NCBI GenBank assembly: GCA_015056265.1
Contig: SVGR01000013.1
Location: forward strand, 1-32,973
DNA: 32,973 nt
Reading direction: 5' to 3'
Source of the DNA: Clostridiales bacterium
GTDB lineage: Bacteria; Bacillota; Clostridia; Christensenellales; Aristaeellaceae
This document shows, one piece after another, positions 1 to 8,904 of the stretch; the first letter of the stretch is position 1; every line of letters starts with the position of its first letter. The notes beneath the pieces are model-generated. The model was given only the letters and a program-made list of their open reading frames with translations. It did not search any database and was not told the DNA's origin. Position numbers and translations under genes: made by a program.

Positions 1-2435
1 GACATATGCAGCGTTCTGGGAATGGGCGTAGCGGACAGGGTAAGCACGTCCACCTGCTTTTTCAGATTCTTGATGGCTTCCTTATGGGCCACACCGAAGC
101 GCTGCTCTTCATCCACGATCAGCAAACCCAGATCCTTGAAATTCACATCCTTGGAAAGCAGCCGATGTGTGCCAACCAGAATGTCTACTTTGCCCAGGGC
201 CACTTTCTGCAGCGTTTCTTTTTGTGCTTTCGGGCTGCGGAACCGGGAAAGCACATCAATTTCCACCGGGAAATCCTTGAAGCGCTTCAGCATGGTGTAG
301 TAATGCTGTTGGGCCAGGATGGTGGTGGGGGCCAGGAACGCCACCTGCTTTCCGCCCATGACAGCCTTCATGGCGGCCCGGAGGGCTACTTCCGTCTTGC
401 CGTAGCCCACATCCCCGCATACCAGCCGGTCCATATTATTGGCGGCTTCCATATCCCGCTTGATATCCTGCACCGCCTTGTCCTGATCGGGGGTCAGTTC
501 ATAGGGGAAGGAATCCTCAAACTGCCGCTGCCAGGGGGTATCCTCACAGAAGGGGAAGCCGGGGTTATTCTGCCGGGCGGCATAAAGCGCCACCAGATCA
601 AAGGCCAGCTTCTTCAGCCCTGCCTTTACCTTCTTTTTCTGCCGATCCCAGTCATTGCCGCTTAAGGAATTGAGGGGCGGCGGATTATCCTGACCGCCGA
701 TGAATTTCTGCACCCGGTCGAATTGATCGGTGGGCACATAGAGCTTATCTGCGCCCTTATACTGAATCAGCAGGTAATCCCGATAGGTACCCTCGCTCTG
801 AAGGCGCACCGTGCCGCAGAAAATGCCCACGCCGTGGGCTTCGTGGACGACATAGTCCCCTTCCTTCAGATCGGTGAAGGCCTCGATCTTTTCCCCGGCG
901 GATTTGCGCACCCGGGTTTTGCGGTAGCCGGCGCCGAAAATATCGCTGTCGGCAATGACCGCAAGTTTGCACTCCGCCATCACAAAGCCCCGGGCCAGGG
1001 TGAGGGGGCAAATAACAGCGTTTCCGGCAGCCATGGCGGGGGCTTCCTCCCAGGCGGGGGCGGGGCATTCCAGTTCAGAAAGGGCGGTCTGCAGCCGTTT
1101 GCTTCTGGCTTCGCCGCCGGCCATCAGCAGAATCAGATAGCCTTCCTTTTTCCAGGTTTCCAGATCGGTTTTGATTTCCTTGAACCGGGAAATGTACCTG
1201 GGGGCTGCAAGGCCGGGAAAGCGGGTGATCTTCGTGGGCTTCAGTTCCCCCATGCCCCGGAGCAGATCCTGCATCAGATACAGCTGTTCATTGCAAATCG
1301 CCTGGGAAATCTCCTCCCAGGGGCGCAGCAGATTCCCCTGCTCCGGCACGGCCTCCTGCCGCTCCAGAGACAGTTTAAAATCCTCCCCGAAGCCGTCCAT
1401 TCTGTCCTCGCACCGGGATTTGATGCGGTCGGGCTCCTCCAGCAGGATGATGGGATGCTGCATATATTCCCAAATCCAGGCGCAGGGAGCGTTCACCGCC
1501 CCGGCCCAGAGGGAAAGATTGGCGGGCTGCAGCCCCCGCTCCAATTGATCGGCGTCCTGCAAAAGCCTTGCCACCCCGGTATCATAGACCCGGTAGCTGA
1601 GACGCCCCAGTTCCTTTTTATCCTGGATTTCTTCCGTCTTTTCCTCTTCCTCCTCCGGCAAGGGGGGCAAATCGGAAGAAAGAGGGCTGTCGGGCAGGCG
1701 ATTCATCTGTTCCCTGATCAGCCTGCGCATCAGCGGGGCATATTCTTCATCCAGCAGCCATTCCACTGCTGGATAAAATACAGCTTCCTCCATGCCGTCC
1801 AGGCTGCGCTGACTGATGGGATCAAAGAAGCGGATGGAATCCACCTCGTCATCCCAGAATTCAATGCGGGTAGCGCCGGATTCTGCCGGGGAAAAAGCGT
1901 CCACGATGGCGCCCCGCAGGGCGCACTGGCCCTTGCCCTCCACCATATCCACCCGTTCATAGCCCATTTTCACCAGGCGTTCAATCAGCTCCTTGGGCTC
2001 CATCCGGCTGCCCACCGCCAATTGTACGGCGTATTTTTCATAATCCTTTGGCAGCATCATCCGGCTCATCAGCGCATCCGCCGGGGCGCAGAGCACCTGT
2101 ACCTGGCCCTGACGCACCTTCTGGAGCACATTCAGCCGCTGAAAAGCATTTTCCCGGCTGGCCACGCCCCTCGTAAAATGAATATCCGGTGAGGGCAGCA
2201 GCGCCGCGCCTCCGTTCAGCCAGGCAGCGCAGTCATCGGCGGCGGCCATAGCGGCGGCATCGGAGGGGGCAATGTAGAGAATGGGCCGACCAGTTTTTTG
2301 GGCCAGAGCGGCAGCGAAAAAAGGCCTCTGTCCTTCGGCCATTTCGTACAGGGCATGGATACCCTTTTCTTTTGTCTCAAACGCCTCCCGGATCGATGGG
2401 GAGGCGCTTAAAAAATCCAATAGTTTATTCAGCAT
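1..2435 (-). CDS. mfd: Transcription-repair coupling factor Mfd (C-terminal part cut off by window edge)
   Basis: Minus-strand reading from ATG at 2435 (MLNKLLDFLSASPSIREAFETKEKGIHALYEMAEGQRPFF...). Contains Walker A CGDVGYGKTEVALRA (~370-420) and DEEQ-box LLIVDEEQRFGVAHK (~80-130), typical of Mfd/RecG helicases. Runs off the left edge, so it is absent from the ORF track. Confidence 0.95.
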   Translation of the reverse strand, partial: MLNKLLDFLSASPSIREAFETKEKGIHALYEMAEGQRPFFAAALAQKTGRPILYIAPSDAAAMAAADDCAAWLNGGAALLPSPDIHFTRGVASRENAFQRLNVLQKVRQGQVQVLCAPADALMSRMMLPKDYEKYAVQLAVGSRMEPKELIERLVKMGYERVDMVEGKGQCALRGAIVDAFSPAESGATRIEFWDDEVDSIRFFDPISQRSLDGMEEAVFYPAVEWLLDEEYAPLMRRLIREQMNRLPDSPLSSDLPPLPEEEEEKTEEIQDKKELGRLSYRVYDTGVARLLQDADQLERGLQPANLSLWAGAVNAPCAWIWEYMQHPIILLEEPDRIKSRCEDRMDGFGEDFKLSLERQEAVPEQGNLLRPWEEISQAICNEQLYLMQDLLRGMGELKPTKITRFPGLAAPRYISRFKEIKTDLETWKKEGYLILLMAGGEARSKRLQTALSELECPAPAWEEAPAMAAGNAVICPLTLARGFVMAECKLAVIADSDIFGAGYRKTRVRKSAGEKIEAFTDLKEGDYVVHEAHGVGIFCGTVRLQSEGTYRDYLLIQYKGADKLYVPTDQFDRVQKFIGGQDNPPPLNSLSGNDWDRQKKKVKAGLKKLAFDLVALYAARQNNPGFPFCEDTPWQRQFEDSFPYELTPDQDKAVQDIKRDMEAANNMDRLVCGDVGYGKTEVALRAAMKAVMGGKQVAFLAPTTILAQQHYYTMLKRFKDFPVEIDVLSRFRSPKAQKETLQKVALGKVDILVGTHRLLSKDVNFKDLGLLIVDEEQRFGVAHKEAIKNLKKQVDVLTLSATPIPRTLHM

Positions 2436-3000
2436 GGCGTTTGTTATAGCGGTTCATGGCAAGGTCGATACCGTGCTCCGCCCAGCACAGCGCCGCATCC
2501 GCGGCCAGCATATAGGCGTCAAAGGCGATTTTCCGGGCTGCTTCATCGGCATATTTGCTTAAGACCCAATCCGCCAAATCCCATTCCGGGGGCGGTGCTC
2601 CCACCCCCACCCTGACCCTTGGGAAATCCCCGGTGCCGGTGCACTGGACGATGTGGCGAAGGCCGTTATGGGTGCCGGGGCCGCCCTTGGAGCGAAGCCG
2701 CACCTGCCCAAAGGGCAGATCAATATCATCCACAATGAGCAGCATATCCTTGGGCTCTGCCTTATACCAGGAAAGGGCGTCGGATACGGTAAGGCCGCTT
2801 AAGTTCATAAAGGTCTGGGGCTTGATCAGCACGATTTTTTCGCCGCCCAGAATTCCTTCTCCAATGGTGGCCCGGCATTTCAGCTTCTTCACCGGGATGT
2901 TCAGCTTCTGGGACAGAATATCGATCACGTCAAAGCCTACATTGTGCCGCGTATGGCTGTATTTTTCGCCCGGATTGCCCAGGCCCACGATGATACGCAT
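2425..3000 (-). CDS. pth: Peptidyl-tRNA hydrolase
   Basis: MRIIVGLGNPGEKYSHTRHNVGFDVID...KPQTFMNLSGL...DDIDLPFGQVRLRSKGGPGTHNGLRHI: canonical Pth motifs. Start chosen at the internal Met (3000) of the ORF. Overlaps the mfd start by 11 bp. Confidence 0.97.
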   Translation of the reverse strand: MRIIVGLGNPGEKYSHTRHNVGFDVIDILSQKLNIPVKKLKCRATIGEGILGGEKIVLIKPQTFMNLSGLTVSDALSWYKAEPKDMLLIVDDIDLPFGQVRLRSKGGPGTHNGLRHIVQCTGTGDFPRVRVGVGAPPPEWDLADWVLSKYADEAARKIAFDAYMLAADAALCWAEHGIDLAMNRYNKRHAE

Positions 3001-3047
3001 ATTAACTCCTCGATAAGACAATAAAGCATAACAAACTTACCGGATGC

Positions 3048-3221
3048 ATCGAAGGGTGGTTAACCCTTCGATTATAATCCGCAGGGGTGGCTTTGCCGCC
3101 CCGAGGAGCGGTCATACCGCTTCCTTTATCATTTTCTGGCCGCGCTGCTTTGCAGCGCAAGAAAATGATGCAACCGTAAAAATGAATATTTCATTTTTAC
3201 GGAAGGCATCGAATCGATGCC
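3048..3221. repeat. Cluster of six consecutive inverted repeats (hairpins), mostly with 3-nt loops
   Basis: ATCGAAGGGT-ggtta-ACCCTTCGAT (3048-3072); GGGGTGGC-ttt-GCCGCCCC (3084-3102); GAGCGGT-cat-ACCGCTT (about 3106-3122); ATCATTTTCT..GCGCTGC-ttt-GCAGCGC.AGAAAATGAT (3128-3169); CCGTAAAAATGAA-tat-TTCATTTTTACGG (3174-3202); GGCATCG-aat-CGATGCC (3205-3221). Confidence 0.9.
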
Positions 3222-3223
3222 GT

Positions 3224-4036
3224 TTATTTGATCCAATCAGCAGGGCGGATGGTGAGGGGGGATCCATCCCGCATATCAGAAAGCAACATCAGCGCCTTTT
3301 CGCCCTCGATGGCACGATGCTTGGGATTTTCCAGCGCCAGCACAAAGCAGATGCCCGCCACCGTCACATTGAATTCCTTCATCAATTCGATCATGCCCCG
3401 GGCCGTGCCGCCGCCCCGCATGAAGTCATCCACGATCAGGGCCTTCTGGCCTTCCTTCACGGCCCGGCGGGAGAGGGCCATGGATTCAATATTACCGCTG
3501 CCGGAAACATAAGAAATATTCACGGCGCTGCCCTCATATACCTTGGTGGCGCGCCTTGCGATCACCAGGGGCACCCGAAGGGCCTGGGCGGTCATCAGGG
3601 CAACGGGAATGCCCTTGGTTTCCATGGTCAGCACGAAATCCACATTGGCGTCATAGTATTGCCCGGCAATCAGATTGCCCATTCCCTGCACCAATTCGGG
3701 CGTGGCCAGAATATCGGAAAAATACAGGTAGCCGCCGGGCAGCACCCGTTCTTTTTCCATCAGCTTTTCACAGATGCCCTGAATGAACTCCCGACCGTTG
3801 GATTTGAGATCCATGGGACGGTAGCGCACGCCGCCGGCTGCCCCGGTCACCGTTTCCAGCTTGCCCAAACCGAAATGCTGCATGGTATCCTGCAGGATGG
3901 CCACATCCTCACTGACAGTAGATTTGGCCGTGGAAAACAGCTCGCAGAAATAGGACAGGGTAAAGATATGATTGGGAGAAGCGGTCAGGATCTGGGTCAT
4001 GGCCGCCAGTCTTTCGTTGCGCTTGATCTTATCCAT
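3224..4036 (-). CDS. purR: PurR-type purine operon repressor (Bacillus-type, PRTase-like)
   Basis: MDKIKRNERLAAMTQILTASPNHIFTLSYFCELFSTAKSTVSEDV (winged helix), then a PRTase domain with ALIVDDFMRGGGTARGMIELM. Confidence 0.95.
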   Translation of the reverse strand: MDKIKRNERLAAMTQILTASPNHIFTLSYFCELFSTAKSTVSEDVAILQDTMQHFGLGKLETVTGAAGGVRYRPMDLKSNGREFIQGICEKLMEKERVLPGGYLYFSDILATPELVQGMGNLIAGQYYDANVDFVLTMETKGIPVALMTAQALRVPLVIARRATKVYEGSAVNISYVSGSGNIESMALSRRAVKEGQKALIVDDFMRGGGTARGMIELMKEFNVTVAGICFVLALENPKHRAIEGEKALMLLSDMRDGSPLTIRPADWIK

Positions 4037-4093
4037 GGTTCATTCATCCTCCTGTTATCCGACGCAGTGCGCCAGTACAGGATTATATCACAA

Positions 4094-4138
4094 ATTTGCG
4101 AATATTGCTATAGGGAAAATAAAAAAATGTTCGGATTT
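4094..4138. promoter_or_regulatory. Candidate inverted PurBox pair upstream of purR
   Basis: Reverse complement of 4126-4138 is AAATCCGAACATT, a full match to AWWWCCGAACWWT. Plus strand 4094-4106 ATTTGCGAATATT matches 11 of 13 in the opposite orientation. Confidence 0.6.
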
Positions 4139-4153
4139 AGTTGTATTTTTTTG

Positions 4154-4834
4154 TTAATCAAACAAGATGATACCAAATTTCCGCATGAATAATCCATCTG
4201 CGCTGTCGCCAGGGGGCAAATCCAATGCCTTCCGGGCGGCAATCACCGCTCTCCGGGTGGCAGGGCCAAACACTCCATCCGCAGTGCCCGCCAGGAATCC
4301 CTTCTGGATCAGCCGCCTTTGCAGCTGCATCACATCCGCTCCCCGATCGCCCTCCTTCAGCGTGCGCAGGACGGAAAGGAAGGGGCCCGACGCACCCCCG
4401 TCGATCACTACTTTCGTGCCCCGAGGAATCATCCGATACAGCTTCTCTGCATCCTTTACCGTCATCCGGATGCAGCCGTGGCTGGCATGGGAGCCAATGG
4501 AGGCCGGACGATTGGTGCCATGGATTCCGTAATCCCCCCAGGGCACATCCAGCCCCAGGAAACGGGTGCCGAATCCGGAGAGGGATGTTTCGAACTTCCG
4601 GTTCACATGAAAAACCCCCACCGGGGAGGGTGTCTCCCGTGCCCCGGCAGCAATGGGGAAGCGGGCAATTTCCCGGCCGTTTTCATATACTGTCAGCCGC
4701 AGCAATTCCAAATCCACCCAGATCAACATCCCCGGCGGCCCGCCGGATGCATTTCTTTCCGCCGGCTTTGGACACAATGCCATGATCAGGCACAAAAGTG
4801 CCAGCCCCAGCGCCCGCCAGCCCCATCTATTCAT
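4154..4834 (-). CDS. L,D-transpeptidase (YkuD) with C-terminal peptidoglycan-binding domain
   Basis: N-terminal signal/TM; HGTNRPASIGSHASHGCIRMTVKDAEKLY is the YkuD HGT..S.GCIRM motif; C-terminal GDRGADVMQLQRRLIQKGFLAGTADGVFGPATRRAV is PG_binding_1. Confidence 0.92.
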   Translation of the reverse strand: MNRWGWRALGLALLCLIMALCPKPAERNASGGPPGMLIWVDLELLRLTVYENGREIARFPIAAGARETPSPVGVFHVNRKFETSLSGFGTRFLGLDVPWGDYGIHGTNRPASIGSHASHGCIRMTVKDAEKLYRMIPRGTKVVIDGGASGPFLSVLRTLKEGDRGADVMQLQRRLIQKGFLAGTADGVFGPATRRAVIAARKALDLPPGDSADGLFMRKFGIILFD

Positions 4835-4887
4835 CCCATCCCCTCCCCTATACCCTATGCGGCCGTCAAGCGGGGCATGCAGACCAT

Positions 4888-4913
4888 AATAAAAGCCCCC
4901 GGCGCCGGGGAAA
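4888..4913 (-). terminator. Rho-independent terminator downstream of the kinase-like gene
   Basis: Minus strand CCCCGGCGCCGGGGGCTTTTATT: GC palindrome followed by T-run. Confidence 0.65.
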
Positions 4914-4940
4914 CTCCCCTACCGGAGGCAAGCTTGCTAT

Positions 4941-5819
4941 TCAATATATCCCCTCGTCCCCCAGGGGCGTAAGGCCCACTGTGCCGCGCCATTCCTGCAA
5001 AAAGGCGCGAAGAGAGGGGTAGCGCTTTTCCCGCTTTTCCTGGGTGGCACGCCGGGCCACATCATACAGGGCCGGAGGGCCCACCCAATCCCGGCGGCTG
5101 CGGTAATGATTTTCCCCATAGAATTCAAAGGCCAAGGCGCCCATGGCAAATACCGTGGTGCTTTCATCCAGGGGAGCGCCCAGGGTATATTCCTCGGGCG
5201 ACAAAAATCGGGAAGAACCAGGCATCCGTCCCCGGTCATTGACAGCGGGCTTTTTGCGGTACAGATCAATATCGCACACCACCGCCCGGCAGCGAGAAAA
5301 ATCAATGAGCACATTTCCGTCCCAGAAATCCACGGCGATATACCCTGCCTCCGCCAACTGAGCATGCAAATCAAATACGCCGTCCAGCATCTTCAGGGAT
5401 TTTTGCCAGGGCAATCCCTGCACCTGCTGCAGCACCCGGCCATCCGGAGGGAAGGGCCGGAGGGCAGCCATATCCTCCCAGGCAAAAATAGCGGCATACC
5501 CCTCCGCCGTGGGCCCGTGGCCCCGAAGACGGGTAAGGGCAGGATGTGCATGCTGATAAAGAGGCATGGCCTTCTTCAGTGTTTCCACCGCAACCTCCGG
5601 TCTGCCGGTATAGCGGGCCGTCCTTGCCCCGGCATATTTGATAAAGAGCTTACCGTAAGGCCCGTCCACCCCGAAGCACAGATTGCCGGAGGTTTGCTGA
5701 TCGAACACATAAAACACCTTGCCGTAGGGCTGCAGCCAGGAAAGCTCCGGCTGCTTCCGGGCGGTATAACTGATCCCATCAACGGAAAAAATCAGGTCCT
5801 GGTCACGTTCTTGATCCAT
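4941..5819 (-). CDS. Protein-kinase-like fold protein (divergent catalytic loop)
   Basis: AVDFWDGNVLIDFSRCRAVVCDIDLYRKKP resembles the catalytic loop (D....N) plus metal-binding Asp of kinase/APH folds. Start at internal Met MDQERDQDL preferred; the ORF extends to 5855. Confidence 0.65.
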   Translation of the reverse strand: MDQERDQDLIFSVDGISYTARKQPELSWLQPYGKVFYVFDQQTSGNLCFGVDGPYGKLFIKYAGARTARYTGRPEVAVETLKKAMPLYQHAHPALTRLRGHGPTAEGYAAIFAWEDMAALRPFPPDGRVLQQVQGLPWQKSLKMLDGVFDLHAQLAEAGYIAVDFWDGNVLIDFSRCRAVVCDIDLYRKKPAVNDRGRMPGSSRFLSPEEYTLGAPLDESTTVFAMGALAFEFYGENHYRSRRDWVGPPALYDVARRATQEKREKRYPSLRAFLQEWRGTVGLTPLGDEGIY

Positions 5820-7159
5820 CTTTTCCCCCTCAGGCGAATAAACGCGATGATCCATTTAAAGCATTGATCGATACGGGTGCACAGGAAAACAATCGGCAAC
5901 GGCCAATGGAATACGAATGCGCCAAGATACGTAAGGGGCAGCACCACCAGCCAGCCGCAGATCAGATCCACCTTCATCACAAACTGATTATCCCCTGCCC
6001 CCCGATTGATGCCCACAAAGCAGGAAGCATGATAGGAAGTGCCCATCAGCGTAAGCGCGCCGATAAAGATCATCTGGCCGGAAAGCGTTTCCACCGCCTT
6101 CGTCTGCCCATAAAGACCGATGAAGGGAAAACGGAGGGCCATTACAATCAGCGCCATTCCCACGCCGATGACGGCAAACATCACCTGGATGGTGCGGCTG
6201 TATCTGCGCACCTTTTCCATATCCCCTTCGCCCACGGCCTTTCCCACCAGCACACAGGCGCCGCCGGCCAGGGCAAAGGTGAACATGGTGCCCAGATTCA
6301 TCATCGTATCGGTCAGATTCATGGCGTTCATCATTTCCCCGCCCAAATGACCGATGGCCGCCATCTTCAGCAGCCCCACCAGCGCCCACTGGGCATCGGT
6401 AAAGCCCACCGGAGCGCCAAAGCGCAGATAATCCCGCCAGGCCCACTTCTCCTGGCACAAAAGATCCAGGGGACGGATGGCAACGGCCCTCTGCACCCGA
6501 AAGCAATACACCCACACCACCGCCGCTTCGATAATCCGGGCGATAACAGTGGCCAGTGCAGCCCCTTCTACCCCCATCCGGGGCAGGCCCAGATGGCCGT
6601 AAATTAGCAGATAATTGAGGGCCACATTGGATAGCAGACTGACCACCGTGGCATACAGGGTCACCCTCACTACCTCCACGCCCCGCAGGGCGCTGGATAA
6701 GGCCGTGGATATTCCCAGCGGCACATAGGCCAGGCAGCTGATCATCAGATAGGATTGGGCCACGGCGGTCAGCTCCCCCTGACCGGCATCCAGTACCAGG
6801 GAGAGAATGGCCCTGGGAAAGAGCAACACCACCGCAGAAAACAATAGCCCCAGCCCTGTACAGGCCAAAAAGCCCACGGAAAACACCCTTTTCAGGGCGT
6901 TCTGATCCTTTTTTCCCCAATACTGGGCAATCAGCACCACCGCCCCGCTGCCAAGACCGGTGAGGGCAGCCGTAACAAATGTGCTGACTGCATTGGCCTG
7001 GGATACCGGCCCCAGGGCATTTTCCGAAAAACGGGATACCATCACATTATCCGCCATCAGCACCAGCAGCGAAAGCAAGGAGCGAAGGGCAGTAGGCAGA
7101 GACAAGCGCACCATGGCGCGGTAAAACCCCCGGTCCCTCTCAAAAAAAGTTTTCCCCAT
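5792..7159 (-). CDS. MATE family efflux transporter
   Basis: 455-aa polytopic protein, FFERDRGFYRAMVRLSLPTALRSLLSLLVLMADNVMVSRF...; MATE-type N-terminus and internal repeat architecture. Confidence 0.92.
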   Translation of the reverse strand: MGKTFFERDRGFYRAMVRLSLPTALRSLLSLLVLMADNVMVSRFSENALGPVSQANAVSTFVTAALTGLGSGAVVLIAQYWGKKDQNALKRVFSVGFLACTGLGLLFSAVVLLFPRAILSLVLDAGQGELTAVAQSYLMISCLAYVPLGISTALSSALRGVEVVRVTLYATVVSLLSNVALNYLLIYGHLGLPRMGVEGAALATVIARIIEAAVVWVYCFRVQRAVAIRPLDLLCQEKWAWRDYLRFGAPVGFTDAQWALVGLLKMAAIGHLGGEMMNAMNLTDTMMNLGTMFTFALAGGACVLVGKAVGEGDMEKVRRYSRTIQVMFAVIGVGMALIVMALRFPFIGLYGQTKAVETLSGQMIFIGALTLMGTSYHASCFVGINRGAGDNQFVMKVDLICGWLVVLPLTYLGAFVFHWPLPIVFLCTRIDQCFKWIIAFIRLRGKRWIKNVTRT

Positions 7160-7259
7160 CTTTCCCGCTCCTTTTTGCTTTTTCTTCCTTCCATTATACC
7201 GGAAAAGGGCCGGAAAGCAAAGCGGAAAAGAGAAAGATGAGGAAATTTTGCCTGCGGTT

Positions 7260-8660
7260 TTACCAGTTCAAATAATCCGGCTTGGTATACCCCTGACCGT
7301 AGGGTTCGCTGTCGATCATCACCAGGATGGCGTCCCGGCAGCCTTCCACCATGATCTTTTGGTTTTCAGGGGCTCTATCAACCATCTGTGCATCAGCGCT
7401 GGTATAAAACCACAGCCCTTCGTTTTCGGCCAGTTTCTCGCCCTGGCTATCGATGATTTTTGTGGGATCCAGGCCCATTTCCTTCAGCTGATCCTGCGTA
7501 TAAAATGCCCAGGTGGCCTCGGGCAGGGTATCCTCCCACTTGCAGGCGGCTATATCTCCATCCTTGGATTTGCCGGCATCATACACTTCCACCGTGTAAG
7601 CGTGAATATTCAGCCGGCCATAGGCATAATCAATCAATTCTGCACTGGTGGGATAATCCTCATAGGAGGATTTGGTGTAAAATCCCCGGCCGGTGGTCTG
7701 CTGGAAAGCAGCGGCCATCTTTTCAGCGGTATCCTTCATGAACAGAATATCATCACTGTCCACCGCCGGATCATAGGGCCGATAGCACCAGGGATAGAGC
7801 ACACACTGAATGCCGGTGTGCAGCGTAACCAGAGCGTCCACTTCCTTATTCAGAAGGAAATTCTGTACCGCTTTCACCTCCGGCTCAGAAGCAGGGGCAG
7901 GGCCGGCGCTGGCAAAGGAATTGGCGCCGATTACCCCGGTCTTCCTGGTCTCGATATCATAGCGATTCCATTGATAATCAAAGGTGCGGTTCAAATCAAT
8001 TCCGCTGTTACGGGGATCATCCCCCAGGATACCGTTGCCATCCCAATCGGGGCTTTCCATACCGAAGGAGGGCGTGCGCCAGGAAATGACAGGCTTTTCA
8101 TCCGCCGTTCCCCGATACAAAGCGGCAATGTAACCATCCCCATCCAGATCCGTATAGGGATCTGAGAAGGGAACGCCGTTGCCGTTCAAATCCCGGGGAC
8201 GCATATTCTGGCGGGTGTTATAGACAGAGGATTGCACATACCCATCGGGATTGATCACGGGAATTACATACACAATGTAGTTGTCCAAAATGGCCTGCAC
8301 CCGGGGCGTAGCCGCCTCTTCCAGCATCCACCAGGCGAAATACATGGCGCTGGAGGCAGATTCCCGCTCTCCCCCGTGGATATTGGCCATCACGGCAATG
8401 CCGGTTTTATCTGCCTGGGAGGCAGGATTGGTAATTTCCAGGCACCAGATAGCCCGTTCCTGATAACTGGCGCCGATGGGGTATAGAGCCGTGATCCGGG
8501 GATTTTCCTGCGCCATCTGCTTGAGCTGGCCTTCCAGTTCATTAAAAGTGTACCGGATGCTCCAATCGATCTGCCCTTCTGCCCCGGCACAGCCCACCAG
8601 TATGCACAGCGACAGCGCGGCCACCAGCATTCGCCTCATCATCATACGCATCTTCTTCAT
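7260..8660 (-). CDS. Secreted/lipoprotein M14 zinc carboxypeptidase
   Basis: Signal with LVGCAGAEG; NIHGGERES (HxxE zinc ligands), INPDGY, DLNRTFDYQW, TLHTGIQCVLYPW (third ligand His), YTVEVYD (catalytic Glu). Confidence 0.93.
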   Translation of the reverse strand: MKKMRMMMRRMLVAALSLCILVGCAGAEGQIDWSIRYTFNELEGQLKQMAQENPRITALYPIGASYQERAIWCLEITNPASQADKTGIAVMANIHGGERESASSAMYFAWWMLEEAATPRVQAILDNYIVYVIPVINPDGYVQSSVYNTRQNMRPRDLNGNGVPFSDPYTDLDGDGYIAALYRGTADEKPVISWRTPSFGMESPDWDGNGILGDDPRNSGIDLNRTFDYQWNRYDIETRKTGVIGANSFASAGPAPASEPEVKAVQNFLLNKEVDALVTLHTGIQCVLYPWCYRPYDPAVDSDDILFMKDTAEKMAAAFQQTTGRGFYTKSSYEDYPTSAELIDYAYGRLNIHAYTVEVYDAGKSKDGDIAACKWEDTLPEATWAFYTQDQLKEMGLDPTKIIDSQGEKLAENEGLWFYTSADAQMVDRAPENQKIMVEGCRDAILVMIDSEPYGQGYTKPDYLNW

Positions 8661-8789
8661 AGCTCCTTTACTTTCTCATTTTATCGCTTTAGCACGTTAG
8701 CACATTGATATATTAGCATATTCTTTTTTCATTTGCAACCCCCATTTTTCTGTTTTTTTCATCGGATTTATAAAAAATCCGCCGTATCG

Positions 8790-8829
8790 ATAAAAAAACC
8801 ATGGTCTCTGCCAATAACAAAGACCATGG
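8790..8829 (-). terminator. Terminator downstream of the PRK06851-like gene
   Basis: CCATGGTCT-N13-AGACCATGG hairpin, followed on the minus strand by TTTTTTTA. Confidence 0.7.
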
Positions 8830-8904
8830 AATTATCATCTTTTCATCCGGCCGAAAACGCCCGGCTTTTACCGCAAAGGCCTTTTACCCGACCGGATCCA
8901 TTCA

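Noticed and set aside
723-2192. 489-aa plus-strand ORF (and 6-665)
   Set aside because: Antisense to mfd, whose minus-strand frame carries intact helicase motifs.
3044-4192. 382-aa plus-strand ORF spanning hairpins and purR antisense
   Set aside because: Covers a hairpin array then the complement of purR; no recognisable domain.
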